This document shows, one piece after another, positions 38,796 through 51,990 of a stretch of 64,000 nt of DNA; the first letter of the stretch is position 1; every line of letters starts with the position of its first letter. The position numbers and the translations under genes are program-made. This DNA is from Rapana venosa. Taxonomy: Eukaryota > Mollusca > Gastropoda > Neogastropoda > Muricidae. The stretch spans positions 53,514,594-53,578,593 of the forward strand of contig CM054154.1 in NCBI GenBank assembly GCA_028751875.1. Reading direction: 5' to 3'. The notes under the pieces are model-generated. The model had not been told where the DNA came from. It saw only the letters and a program-made list of their open reading frames with translations, and did no database searches.

Positions 38796-39240
38796 GATCG
38801 GCTGGTCCTAGAGAGGTAACGCGCCATTGTCTAGAAAGCGAAAAGTCCGGTCTGAAGGTGCGGCAGGTTCGTACCCCGTTTGACCGGAAATTTTCCCCCA
38901 TCCATTAGACACCATGATGGTGGTCTGGCGCGCTAGTTCGATGAGACCGATAAACCGATGGTCTCGCCCCCGTGGTACACGTAATTATTTAGTGCAACCG
39001 TAAAAAAACCCACGGCAACTAAGAGAGTTGTCGCCATGCAAAATTCTCTAGAAAAAAGTCCACTCTTGGCATAGGGAAACAAATATCATCTGCAGAAAAA
39101 AAAAAAAGGTGAAGGGTGGCGCAATGTCGCTAAGTGGCGACGAGTTCTCTCCAGCCTCTTCGATGGATCCCAGCGGGAGACAGCCCGAATTCACGGAGTG
39201 TAGATCTGCCGTGCTACTTAAGTGGTCTATGAAATAAAAA
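38796..39240 (+). mobile_element. tRNA-headed SINE, copy 2
   Basis: The head begins GATCGGCTGGTCCTAGAGAG (A-box region) and has the B-box-like GGTTCGTACCCC near 38867, then GTTTGACCGG. The body keeps GATGAGACCGATAAACCGA, CCCACGGCAAC, GCAAAATTCTCTAGAAAAAA, GGTGGCG...GTGGCGACG and CAGCCCGAATTCACGGAG, in the same order as 25286-25672. The 3' end is AATAAAAACAG, directly followed by a retroposon tail module. It is transcribed by RNA polymerase III in active families; this one is mutated. Confidence 0.85.
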
Positions 39241-39330
39241 CAGCTCTGAGCGACATTGAATTTGCGTTGGCTTTACAAGATTCAGCGCTATAATATATAA
39301 TCTCCATACATTATTATTATTATTAATATA
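39241..39330 (+). repeat. Retroposon tail module plus ATT tract after the SINE
   Basis: TTGCGTTGGCTTTACAAGAT then TCAGCGCTATAATATATAA and (ATT)n. It is the same module that follows two LINE families and lies inside the satellite units. Confidence 0.75.
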
Positions 39331-40392
39331 TTGTTGTTGTTATCATTACCCCTAACATTGTATATGACATACATTCTGTTGGTAGAAATACCACATCTCA
39401 TTATGGATATCATATCAGTGTTGTAGTATATACCTATTGCTTATGACATCATATTGTGGGTATATATTGCCATCTATGTCTATGACATACTTGTGTTGAT
39501 ATACATGTGCCACATTGTTATGACATTATATTGTGTTTGGTATACGTCATTCACCAGCCTGTGTCTCACCCAAACCTTTAATTATTGTTTACTATACTAT
39601 TGTGTTTGGTTTTCACAATTACCACATTACTAAGACATATATTGTGTTTGGCATATATTACCAAACTTGGCTATGATTATATATTTGTCTGTCTGTGTTA
39701 TAATTATACTACAAGTTAATTGGGACATATATTGTGTAGGTAAGTACGCTTCCATAGTTATGACATATATTGTTGTATCATATTAACCAGAATTGTTATG
39801 CATATATTGTAGAGCGTTTTGTATAAACCTATATTGTATGACAATATTGTGTTGGTATATTAGTTCCATTTGTTAGTCTCATATATTGTTGGTGCTATTA
39901 CCACTCCTTGTTATGACATATATTCATGTTGGTATATATACCACAGTTGCTATGAACATATGTGTTGGTATACATGTACCCATCATGTTAGGACATAAAT
40001 GTGTGGTATACATATACCACATCTGTTATTATATATAATTGTTTTGGGTTACATTACCACAATTATCAAAGACATAGATTGTTTGGTCTATATATATCCA
40101 ACCACATTAGCTTATGATCATTATCTTGCTGTGGTCATTTTATACCACATTAATGTGACAGATACTGTGTATTATGTACCCTACAAAAGTTATGACATAT
40201 ATTGTGTTGGTATATAATTACCACATTGTTATGACATATATTGTTGGTTGGTATATTTGCACTTTGATAGGACAGATTATTGTGTTGGTATACTATGCTC
40301 CATATCTGTTTAAGGACCATATATTGTGTTGGTGTAATATTACACATGTTAGGACTAAACATTGTGTGGTATACGAGTACCACATGCATCAT
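39331..40392. repeat. Satellite array 7
   Basis: Monomers with insertion-type noise and an unrelated 50-bp interruption near 39550-39590. Ends at GGTATACGAGTACCACATGC. Confidence 0.85.
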
Positions 40393-40395
40393 TAT

Positions 40396-42155
40396 CCTTA
40401 TACCCTAGTGTGCGTAGTGGCACAACAAAGCGCTTCCACCCCTTCTATTCGTGCGCTTACCTAGTTACTGATGGCCCACAAGAGTGCTGAGCATGGCCCC
40501 TTCATCTCACTTTCTACAGTACCCTCCTCACACGTTGCATTTGTCTTCCATTTTCTTTCTCCTTCCCTTCTGGGGTCCATGCAATGCTGTTCTTGTGATT
40601 GACTGTGGGTCTCTTCGGAGGATGTGAGCGCCAATCCACTTCCACTCGTCGTCTGGAGAATGATGGTTCCCATGTCTTCCTGCCTCATCTCCGCTAAGTA
40701 GGTCATCATTGGAGATCTTACTCTGGCCTCGAAAAGATCCGAGAATTCTTCGCAGGCAATATGTGTTGGAAGGACTCTACGAAGTTGACGTAACGATCCA
40801 CCTTCCCCGTAATACCCTCTAGCACTCAGTACATACAAAAGCGTAGACACAACAACAGCTGTCCGAATGTTGGAGATCTGCTGGTCTTTCACTGGATATG
40901 TTGGTGTGTCTGTGGGACAGCAGCGCCAGTCATCCGAACAGTCAAGGTCCCCTTCTAGTGTTGAGAACAGGCTCCATCGAATCCCTCTAGGGGTGCCTTC
41001 TGATGTTCTTCCTCATACCCTATATCTCAATGGGCCAAGATATGAAGAAGAACGCTGACATCACTCTAAATCCTTTGTCTTACTCCCATCTTCTGACTTC
41101 GAAGACAGTGTTGCTATGGCCCACTAGAGCGCATCTGAAGTATTGTCATAGAAGCTTTTATAAGGTTAGCCAGTTTCGCGATGGATGCCAATAGTCTGTC
41201 CCGAAGGATACTCCATAGGCTGTCTCGTTATGCTGTCAAATGCCTTTACGAAGTCCAGCAAAAGTCCACATACAGCTTGTCTTTCGCCACTCTGTGGCAC
41301 TGTTACGATGATGTTTCTGAGCTGTGAATATCTTGTCTAATACATCCTCATTGCTCTCTGAACCCTGCTTGTTTCTTCCTCTAAAAGGACATCGTCCAAC
41401 AGCCGTGCTGATATTCCCTAGATGATAGAACCTTTGGCCCAGTATCTTGCTTGGTCACACGACAAAATTGATTCCCCTCCAGTTGTTTTTTTTGTGTCAG
41501 TCGCTCGAGTTCCTCTGTCTTGGGTCATTTTGAACTATCACCAGTAACCCTGGTCCAATCATCAGGTACTTTCCTCGTTCTTTTCCATCAGCTGTGTACG
41601 GGGGGGGGGGGGGGGGGGGGGGAGGGGGGGGGGGGGGGGTGCGATTTGCAGTATATCAGCTGCTAGTTCTAAGAATCTGCCTTGAACAGTTCGGCACAAG
41701 TGTTGTCCTGCCTGAGTGACTTGCCGTTCTGAGGGTCTTGATGGCCAGCCCACTATCTTCTTCTTTCGTTGGGGGTTGACAGAGTCCAAAGTCTAAGTCT
41801 TTTGTAGTGCTTCTGAGGATGTCGGCTTCTCAACAGGAGGTGTCAGTATTCATGTGAAATTCCTTGAAGTGTTCAGCCCATCTTTTGTCTTGCTCTTTCC
41901 TCGTTGTCAACAAGTATATCCTTGTTCCTGTCCCTGATCTGGTCCCCCAGCAGCTTCCCTCTTAAAATTTGTTTCATAATTTTCTTGTTGATCTTGCAGA
42001 CTCCTCTTTGCTTGCTCTCGCTTGAGCCGCCGCCTCTTCTGCCTCAGCTGCACTGGTCCATGGCTACTTCTTTTGCTCACGGCAGTGCGATGTCCTTCAC
42101 TTTCCTGTGTGCCTCTCTGTACCTACTCTATCTGCCTCTCGTCGTGTGCTCTGTA
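40396..42155 (-). pseudogene. Third LINE family, minus strand, degraded
   Basis: On the minus strand the frame 40461-40892 reads ISNIRTAVVVSTLLYVLSA, QLRRVLPTHIACEEF and MRQEDMGTIILQTT, matching the LINE thumb and carboxy-terminal region (the STLLY step after RT). Another frame gives TPEG-like and RGRQ-like blocks at 40540-40580. Further right, the complement of AATGCCTTTACGAAGTCCAG (41241-41260) is an RT motif A (DFVKAF-like), and GRFLELAADILQI (41640-41685 region) is the stretch ahead of it. It is broken by many frameshifts and a poly-G tract at 41600-41639. The end of the element lies on the left. Confidence 0.7.
41600..41639. repeat. Poly-G tract
   Basis: 39 G with one A, in the middle of degraded LINE coding sequence where no such run is expected. 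Confidence 0.8.
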
Positions 42156-45100
42156 TAATACCACATATGTTATGACATAATATTGTGTTGGTAAAACGTG
42201 GATGGCACCACATTGTTACTGACGACATAATAATTGTGTTAGAGTACTACATTACCACACTGTTATGGGCTCTATATTGTTTTATACATACACACTACAT
42301 GTTATAACATACATTGTGTTGCTATACTAACCACTTGCAACGACCATATATTGCGTGTTGGTAATATACTTACACATTGTTATAACATATATTAGTGTTC
42401 GGTATACATTACCAACATTCGCTTATACATATATAGTGGTGGATATATTACCATCATTGCTCTGACAGTAGATTGTGTGGTATACATTACTACAATTGTT
42501 CTGATTCATATATTGTGTAGGTTATATTCACCACATTGCAAGATGACATTTATTGTAGTTGGTATTATGTACCACATGTCTATGGTATAAATATTGGTGT
42601 TTATATATACCACATGCTATGATCATCAATCGTGTTTGGTATGCATAACCACATTGTTCATGACTTATATTGTTGGTCATCACGATTACCACATTCTACT
42701 TATATATTGTGTTGTATACATAAGCACATTGTATATCTGACAATATATATCTGTGTTGGTATATATTACCTACATTGTTTATGACAATATATTGTGTTGG
42801 TATACGTGTCTATCACATTTGCTAAGACATCATTTCTTTGTCTGTTATATATTACCAACAAAAAAACAAAAGTTGGGTTTTTATGATAATATTGTGCTTG
42901 GGTATACATTACCACTTCTGTCATGATATATATGTAGTTAGTGATATAATACCACATTGATTCTGCACATATATGTCTGTTGGCTATAAGCGTAATAAAC
43001 CACAGTTCTATGACATATATTGTGTTGGTATATATTACCACTAAACATTGTTATGATATATATTGTGTCGGTATACGTGCTACCACGTCTGTTATTATAT
43101 ATAATTTGTTTGGCTATACGATCATTACCCATTCTGCTAGTGACAATAAATTGTGTGTCTGTAATAGTACCACATTGTTAAGAACAAATATATTCTTGTA
43201 GTTGTATAATTATTACATCTGTTATGACATACATTCGTCGGTGGTATATACCACATTGTTATGACATACATTTGTGACGTTGGTATATATTATCACACTT
43301 GCCAAGACTATATTTGTTGGTACATACTTACCACATTGCGCTATGATCTATATCGTGTTGTAATATACCACATTGTTATGTCATATATTGGTTGTACTAC
43401 CATGTGCCTAACATTGTTATTGATATAGTATTATGTGTGGTATGTATTAACCACAATTGTTAAGACATACATTGTGTTGGTATACGTTACCTACATTCTA
43501 TAACATTCACTTGTGATTGGTATATACCACATTGTTAGGGGACATATAATGGTGTTGGTATACTACCACAATGTTTAGGACATAAATAGTGTTGTATACA
43601 TTACCAGCATCTGCTAATTGTACATATATTGTGTGTAATAGCGCTGTACGCAAACATTGCGTATCGTACATATATTGTGTTTGTATATACCCACACCACT
43701 GATAACAGACATACATTGGTTGGATATATTACCGACAAATTGCTATGACATATATTGTGTTTGTTGATACATACCTACATTGCTATATATATATTGAGTT
43801 TGTTATATACCCACATTCGTTATGAAATATATTGTGTGGTATAACATGTTCCACATTGTTTTATGGATATATAATAGTGTGTATAATATTAGCCAACACT
43901 AGTTATGACATATATTGTAGTTGTATACGTGTACCAACACTGCTATGACATATATTGTGTTGGTATATACCAACATTGTATGATGACATATATTGGGGTT
44001 TGTATATACACACACTTGTCTATCACATATTTTCGTGTTGGTATAGACGTGGTAGCCCTCACATTTTTTATGACATAATTGTTTGGTATATACACCACAT
44101 TGTTATTGAACATACATTGTGGTTTGGTATACATGATATTACCTGCACATGTTATGATAGTATATTGTGTTGTTTTCTATTACCGACATGTCATGATATT
44201 AAAATTCTGTAAGTTATATACCACAATGTTATGAGCTATACATGTTTGGTATACTACCCACATTAGTTAGCACATATTTTGGTTGATACACGTGTACCAC
44301 ATTTTATGACATATATTGTGTTGGTATATACCAAACAACTTGGTTATGGACATACATTGTGTTGGTAGTATATTACCCTATCACATTGTTATGATATATA
44401 TTTGAGTTGGTTTTACATTTACCAGTATGTCATGATATCTCTATTGATGTTGGTTATATACCACATTTGTTATGACATATATTGTGTTGGTATACGTGTA
44501 CCACATTGCTATGACATTTATTGTTGTTGCGATATATATTACACATTGTTATGTATATACATTGTGTTGGTAATACGTGAACCCACTTTGTATATATTGT
44601 GTTTGGTATCCCTTACCACAAAATTGTTCATGACATATACAGGGTGTTGGTATACACTAACCACATTGCTATGATATATTTTGTAGTTGTATAATTATTA
44701 CGCACATCTGCTGATGACATATCTTTTGTATTGGTATATATACCTCACATTGTATGACATACATTGTGTTTAGGTATTTTGCCCACATTGATATGACATA
44801 CAATTGTGTTGGTATATATTACACTATTGCTATACATATATTGTGTTGGTATACAATAACAACAGTATAGCTATGATAAATATTGTGGATTCGGTAAATA
44901 CCACACATTATAAGCATATATTGATGTCGTATACATGCTAGCGCAGCATTGTTATGACATATATTGTGTTTGTATATATTACCACATTGTGATAACAAAT
45001 ATTGTGAATTGGTATAATATCTCCTGTGACCACATGCTAGACATAATCTTTTGTTGGTATACCTATCTACATTGTTAGGAGGAAATATATTGTGTAGGTA

Positions 45101-46013
45101 TATACCAATATTGTAGACATACATTGTGTTGGTATACATTACCACATTGCTATGGACATAACATTAGTGGTTGGTATCCGCTTACCAACATTGTATGACA
45201 TACTGTGTTGGTAATATATACCACAGTTAGTTATGAGATATATTGTGTTGGTGTAAAATCCGTGTACCAAATTTGCATAGACAAATATTGGTGTGGTATA
45301 GATACCCATACATGCTATGACATAGATTGTGTTGGATACATATATTACCCACATTGGATATGACATAGATTGTGTTTGGTATGACGTTAGCTGCACATCT
45401 GCATACAATAATATTGTCGTTGCGGTATACATTACCCAACATTAACTATGAAAATACTATTGTGTTGGTATAACAACATTGTTTATGACATATAATTTGT
45501 AGCAACATGACCACATTGCTATAACATACATTGTGGTGGTATAGATTACCTACAATCTATGACTTCTATTGTATATTAGAAAATTACCAGAAAATACATT
45601 GTTATGATATCAGAGTGGTTGAAATACATTACCTACATTATTATTTTATAAGATTGTATTTGTATATACCACATTGTTATATACATTGAGGTTGAATACA
45701 ATACTCAACAATGGTAATGATAAATAAAATATTGTGCTGGTATAACTTTCCACATTGCTAATGACATTCACATTGTGTCTTGTTATAACATTACCACAAT
45801 TGTTATGATATACATTGTGGTTGACTACATTACACATTGCTCATTAATCATATTGTGTGGTATACATTCCACATTAGTTTTATGACATTACATTGTGTTG
45901 CATAACATTACAGGCCTACATTGCTATTACATATACATTGTGGTATGGTATATAATACCTACATCTATGCACATGTTTGTGTTGCGTATTATATTACCCA
46001 TAGTTGGGGGGGT

Positions 46014-46050
<37 letters not shown>

Positions 46051-46145
46051 TACTACATTGTTACATGATATATATTGTGTTTTACTAACGTGTACCAACA
46101 TTGTCTATATAGTTGAGTATATGTAATCTCCATTACCACAATCTG
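42156..46145. repeat. Satellite array 8
   Basis: Long array of the same monomer with insertion-type noise. At 45480-45880 it carries the distinctive variant block (ACATGACCACATTGCTATAA, then GAGGTTGAATAC, then GTGCTGG) seen clean at 2000-2370 and 3300-3666. A poly-G tract lies at 46006-46049. No gene. Confidence 0.9.
46006..46049. repeat. Poly-G tract
   Basis: About 43 G with one T within satellite; probable artefact. Confidence 0.8.
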
Positions 46146-46149
46146 TTAT

Positions 46150-46275
46150 GACAGATATTGTGGGAAAGTTGCATGCGCGTAAATGATTTGAGTTGCTAAA
46201 GGCGCTTCGTATTTGTTTGTTTTACAAGATGTGCGAACTATATAAATTCCCATATATTTATTATTATTATATTAC
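46150..46275 (+). repeat. Orphan retroposon tail module plus ATT tract
   Basis: AAAGTTGCATGCGCGTAAAT then GATTTGAGTTGC, GGCGCTTCG and an ATT tract, matching 29884-29978 but with no LINE body in front. It lies between satellite monomers. Confidence 0.8.
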
Positions 46276-48115
46276 TATATTGTGTTGTATATTCAACGTG
46301 ACCACAATGTTTATGAACATAAAATGTTGGTAATACACATTACCACATTGTTATGGCCTATATTGTGTTGGTATAATACAAGTTGCTATGAATGCTATTG
46401 TGTCTGGGTATACAGTTACCACATTGTCATGGCACTAATATATTGTTGAGTATACTACACACTTGCTATAGACATATATTGTGTTGGTTATATCACTTAC
46501 CTACATTGTATGACATAATAATGTTTTATGCTATACATTATCACATGTTACATACTTATATTGAGTGTTGGTATAAATATAACCACAATTGAATGACCAT
46601 ATATTGTGTTTGGTTATACATTAGCACAATGTTATGAACATCTTTGTGTTTGGTATATATAACCAGCATTGGTAAGAATATTAATTGCTGTTGGTATACT
46701 GTGTACACACATTGCTATGAACTAGTATAGAATTGTAGTTGGTATATACTTACCACTATTGTTAATGAATACATTGTGTTGGTATATACCACATTGTATA
46801 TGACATATATTGTGATGGTATACGTGATACCACTATTGCATGAATATTATATTGTGCTTGGGTATACATTACCTTTTGTTATACATATATTGTGTTGGTA
46901 TAACTTTATATCTATTGCTATGAATATACTTCTGTTGGTATATAAGTCAACCAAGCATTGTTATAACATATATTTTGTATGGTATGTACCTGACATTGTT
47001 ATGACATACATTGTGTTTGGTATATTACCACGATTGTTATGACATATATCTGTGCTGGTATACAGTGTACCACATCGTTTTATGACTACTCTTAGGTGCT
47101 TATATGATTCTACCACATTGCTATGATAATATATTGGTGTTGGTATACCATTATATCCACACTTGCATGGGCATGACATATTTTTGTGTTGGCTATCATT
47201 ACCTACATTGTTATGACCATATAGTGTGGTTTTTATACGGATCGATACCACATATGGCATAATGGCATATATTGTGGTAGGTATATAATTACCGACATTG
47301 TTTATGATCTATATTGTGTTGGTATATTACTCACATGACATGATATAATATATTGTTGTATGGCGTATATACCCCTACATTGTACTGTCCATCATCTTTG
47401 TGTTGGTATATGTGGACCACATTGCTACTACATGTAATTTTGTTGGACATAAATACACACTGAGTCATCATCAGATATTAGTGTCTAGGAGTAATAGCGT
47501 GTACGCACATTGTATCATATATAATTATGTTGGAATACATATCCCATATGATTCATGTACATATAATTGTGTTTGGTAATAAAAATTACCACAATTAGCA
47601 TATGACATATAATGTAGTTAGGTATACTATTAGCTACATTGTTATGAATATATTTTGTACAGTAATCATTACCGAGATGACATATAGTTATGACATACAT
47701 TGTGTTGGTCTATATTGCCAAGCATTGTAAATAGACTAGTATATATGTTAGGTATTCGTGTACACAACAATACCTATGACATATATTGTTGTTGGTATAT
47801 TACCACCATTAATGTAGGACACTATAATTGTGTTTTGTATATACCCAAGTCTAATTGATCATGGGCATAATATATGTTGTTTCTATACACTTACCACAAT
47901 GCTATGCTAACTATATATTGTGTGGTATATATTACCTACATGTCTATGGCCATCTATTGTGGTTGTATATACCACATTGTTATGAATTATCATTGTGGTT
48001 GAATACATTACCAACAATGTTTCATGATATATCATGTGTTGGTAAAACATTACCACATTGCTAGAGTCACATATACTTGTGTTGGGATACTATTACCTAA
48101 CATTGTTATGACTCT
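46276..48115. repeat. Satellite array 9
   Basis: Monomers with insertion-type noise. From 46822 it is the second copy of segment B. Confidence 0.85.
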
Positions 48116-50002
48116 AATATCTCCTCCTCTCACTCTTTATCTATAATCTACAAAACTCAATCTTATCAACTCACTTTATACATCCACAATAACCAAACAC
48201 ACAGCTCCATAGCCTTAAAAAACAAAGTTGTCATATCCACCTCTTACCATCTGCTCCTTTCATCTTACCTATTTCTGCCCTGCCCTTATCCTCTTCACCT
48301 TTCTTTCTGTCGTAAACCTTGCCCCCCCACCCCCCCCCCATCTCTATCTCTCATTCACCTCTCTCTCTAATCTCTCTCATCTCTCTCTCTACGAAACATA
48401 TTCCCTCGGTGTCTCTCATGCTCTCCTGTCTCTATCACTCGCTAATCGTCTCTGTCTGCTCCATACTGTATGCTCTGCCCTCTTACATTGGATAGCTCAC
48501 ATGACGCCATCGTGCTATTTAGAGCAAATGAGATGTACTAGTATGTTGTATCACATACGAGCCTACTTAGTACACTGGTATAAGTAACAGAGGCAAAAAC
48601 TTTATGTTCCTATACTGATTCTTAGAGTATTCTCTATATTACTGTTCTTCTTCTGTTCTCTTCTACACTTTTTCTTCGTCTTCTTTTTCTTGTCTCTCTC
48701 ACACAAACTTCTTTTATCATACATCATAGTTATACAGAAACTATATCTTATCACTCAACAAGAATATGTGTTAATCTAGTACGAGTATAATGAAAAGAGT
48801 GTGACAGTGATATGTGCTGTTGAAATCATATTCAGTATTTTTTCTATGTCGTTCTATCGTTGTTGTTTACACACAAAAAGCTTATCTTTACACACATCAC
48901 ACACACCACAACACACACACACACACACTACACACACACAGCACAACAAACACGACACCACACCACTACACACACCCACAAAACACCACACACACACACA
49001 CACTCCCAAAAATCCTCCCTCCTCTCGGGCTCTCTCTCTTCATTTCATTTCTCCCCCTATCTCTCTCTCTCTCTTACATTACAAACTGCTATAGATGTTC
49101 ATTTTATACTTAAGTGAAGTTTTTCTCCTTATTCGTAAGAGTGTATATAGGTATTGGGCTTATTTCGTTTCTCCATGACAATTCAATTTTGATACAGTAT
49201 ACTATCGCAAACAATTATTCTCTGTCAATGGTGATCTAGTGCTGTCATTGAAAATTACATAATTAAGTATTATCCACTCCTTCACAACAGCACACACACA
49301 CATAACACACACACACATCTCTCATCCTCTCACTCTCCATATCTCACTCTCTCTCTCTCTCTGTTCAAATCTCCATCTCTCTCTCTCTCTCTCCTCCTCC
49401 CAGAACCTTAAAATTTCGGTTATTATCCCCCCAACTTTCCCTCACTCTTTCCATGTATCTATTGTACGTGAGCTACAAACGGGTATTGAGTTATATTTCA
49501 TTTTCATGAACACTATAACCTGACATGAGTATAATCAAATAATGGTTGAACGGTGATCGTGGCACTGTTTTGAGAATTATATATATATTTAGAGTGTTAT
49601 CCACCTGAAACTCATACCAACACACACACACACACACTCATCCTCTCATCTCCCCTCTCTATCTCATCTCTCTCCTCAGTCTTCTCTCAATACAGCTTCA
49701 CTCTCTCTAACACATCTCACATCCACTCTTCTCTCACTCCCAGTATCTGTCGATCACAATCTCATCTCATACTCCTCAGTCGTAACATACTCTCTTTACT
49801 TTGAGTCGTGGCTCCGACAGCTCGATGGTGCGGTAGCGCATTGCGATGTGCTGCTTTCAGAGGCACATTTGTTGATCTATGTTTGTCTCAAATTCTTCTT
49901 TCTTCAAACTACACACTCTTACTATCGTATACTGATTCTTAGTGTCTACATTATGACTATGGGATTTAGTAGTGACAGCTATCATATACATTCTGATCTA
50001 GA
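46822..50002. repeat. Duplicated segment B, second copy
   Basis: Same as 30438-33618 at an offset of exactly 16384, including apparent random errors inside satellite monomers and all microsatellites of the pyrimidine-rich part. The right edge is abrupt: after CATTCTGATCTAGA the sequence jumps to a GT tract and the chimeric LINE. Confidence 0.9.
48120..50002. other. Pyrimidine-rich region, second copy
   Basis: Same content as 31736-33618: (CT)n and (CA)n tracts with interspersed unclassified sequence. No gene recognised. Confidence 0.6.
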
Positions 50003-50875
50003 GTGTGTGTGTGTTGTGTGTCAGGTCAGGGTGTTTCTCCTGCTACTGGTAACCATGTAAACCAGTATACCGTTCCATGTGGGGGAGCCAACCCCGACCC
50101 AAAAAACCAGTCAGGAAGGGGATGGCTCCACTTGACTGTATTTGCCTTAAGACTGTCTAGTTAGCATGCCACTATGGCAGTTGGGAAAGGAGGGATTGCC
50201 TACCTCAGGTATGCAAAGTCTGGACACCGGCGGACGCTGCGGAGGAAACCTAAATGGTTCAGCCGAGAGAAAGGCGGTTACAGCACTGCGCTGTGGAGCG
50301 CACAGGGCAAGTTGAGGCACTAAAGATAACTTGGCCATCCATTGCATCGGTTTCATCACCAGTCGTCTTGAGTCATTCTTGCCACTGGACATAGGTGGTG
50401 GCAAGAATGACTAAAGACGACTGGTGATGAAACCGGATGCAGTGGATGGCCAAGGGACAGGCAGGATGTTCGTGTCACAAAGGCCATGTGTGGAGCAGAA
50501 TGCTGGACAGACCACCGTCTCATCGTCTCTAAGCTCAGGTTGCGTGTCCAGCCCAGGAGACGGCCACAAGGCGTGAAAGCACCTAAACGCCTGAATGTCA
50601 ACAAAATGAAGAACGACACAGTCAAGCGGTCTCTTGCTGCCGCCTTGGAGGAACGCCTAGAGCCCATTGTGCTGGATAGCCACAACGTGGAATCAGCATG
50701 GGGAACACTCCGTGAGATCGTGTATAACACAGCTATGGAGTGCCTCGGCCCTACTTCCAGGCGACACAGGGACTGGTTTGATGAGAGCTGTAAAGAGATC
50801 ACACAGTTATTGGAAGACAAGCGCTGTGCCTATAAAGCCCACCTTGATGACCCAACCTACCTTTCAACTCTAAAG
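50003..50875 (+). pseudogene. Zinc-finger-tailed LINE, 5' segment of chimeric copy 2
   Basis: Begins with a short GT tract and TCAGGTCAGGGTGTTTCTCC, as in copy 1. The frame 50486-50890 encodes the endonuclease end (GAECWTDHRLIVSKL) and the linker. Relative to copy 1 there are two silent changes and three amino-acid changes (Gln to His, Asn to Ser, Glu to Lys). It switches to CR1/L2 sequence at the same TCTAAAG position (50869-50875), so the chimera is shared by descent. Confidence 0.8.
50330..50454. repeat. Long hairpin, second copy
   Basis: Left arm 50330-50385 and right arm 50398-50454, the same inverted repeat as 4745-4870 with one base lost from the left arm. Confidence 0.9.
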
Positions 50876-51990
50876 TCCTTGAAAAAGTAGTTCTAAAACA
50901 GCTTTAATAACCACCTTCTCTCCAACAGTCTTCTTCCTGAGTTTCAGTCTGCCTATCGCGTCAACCATAGCACTGAAACTACCCTAGTCCATACCCTAAA
51001 TACACTTCTACTTGCTTCTGACTCGGGGAAAATCTCCCTTCTCACTCTACTCGACTTATCGGCAGCCTTTGACACTATTGACCATTCAATTCTTCTCTCC
51101 CGTCTTCAAAAAACATTCGGTGTTACTGGCACAGCCATCACCTGGTTCAGTTCATACCTCACTGACCGATTCCAGACAGTCGCCGTAAACAAGATACAGT
51201 CAATACCTGCCAAACTGGAATGTGGTGTCCCGCAGGAATCAGTTCTCGGCCCTGTTCTTTTCACTCTCTATACGCTCCACTATCACATATAATAAACCGT
51301 CATCATATGAACTATCACTTTTACGCAGATGACTCTCAGATTCAAAGTAGTGTTACACCTGAAAATCTGCCTTCTCTCTTGACAAATATGGCCTACTGCT
51401 TTCAAGATATCCAAACTGGATGATACAAAACAATACAGTTAAACGCAGATAAAACCGAAGCCATTCTTGTAGGGGCCAAGCACAAACTCTCTTCCATTAC
51501 ACATTTCAATAGAACTTGGTAATACATCGGTCCCTCTGTCCACTGTTGTGAAGTATCTAGGAGTTGTTATCGACAACACACTGTCTATGCAAAAATTCAT
51601 CACCCAGACCTGTCAATCGTGCTACTATCAGTGCAATTCAAAGGGTACCTGTCCCTGATGCAACATCTTAAACTTGTTGCGTCGTTCATTCTTCACGTCT
51701 GGACTATTGCAATTCTCTTTTAGCTGGTCTGCCACAACATCTATCCACTCCCTTCAACGTATAACAAAACTCTGCAGCTCGCCTAGTCCTTAGAAAGAAA
51801 AAATTTGAACACATTACTCCTCTCTTGCGATCTCTCCACTGGTTGCCTGTGCCACAGAGAGTAAACTATAAGATCAGTACCCTCTGTTACAAATGTCTCC
51901 ACCAAACACCACCCTCCTACCTCTGTGAATCTCTTCACCTGTACACTCCTTCTCGTTCCCTCCGCTCTGCTGCAGATACCTTGTGCTTAT
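50869..51990 (+). pseudogene. CR1/L2-type LINE RT fragment inside chimeric LINE copy 2
   Basis: Same fragment as 5285-6410, with RT motif A LLDLSAAFDTID, the motif B variant CGVPQESVLGP and motif C FYADD. The Gly-to-Glu change in motif B is shared with copy 1. It has extra single-base losses and gains (for example near 51270, 51500 and 51640-51770), so frames are more broken than in copy 1. Confidence 0.85.
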
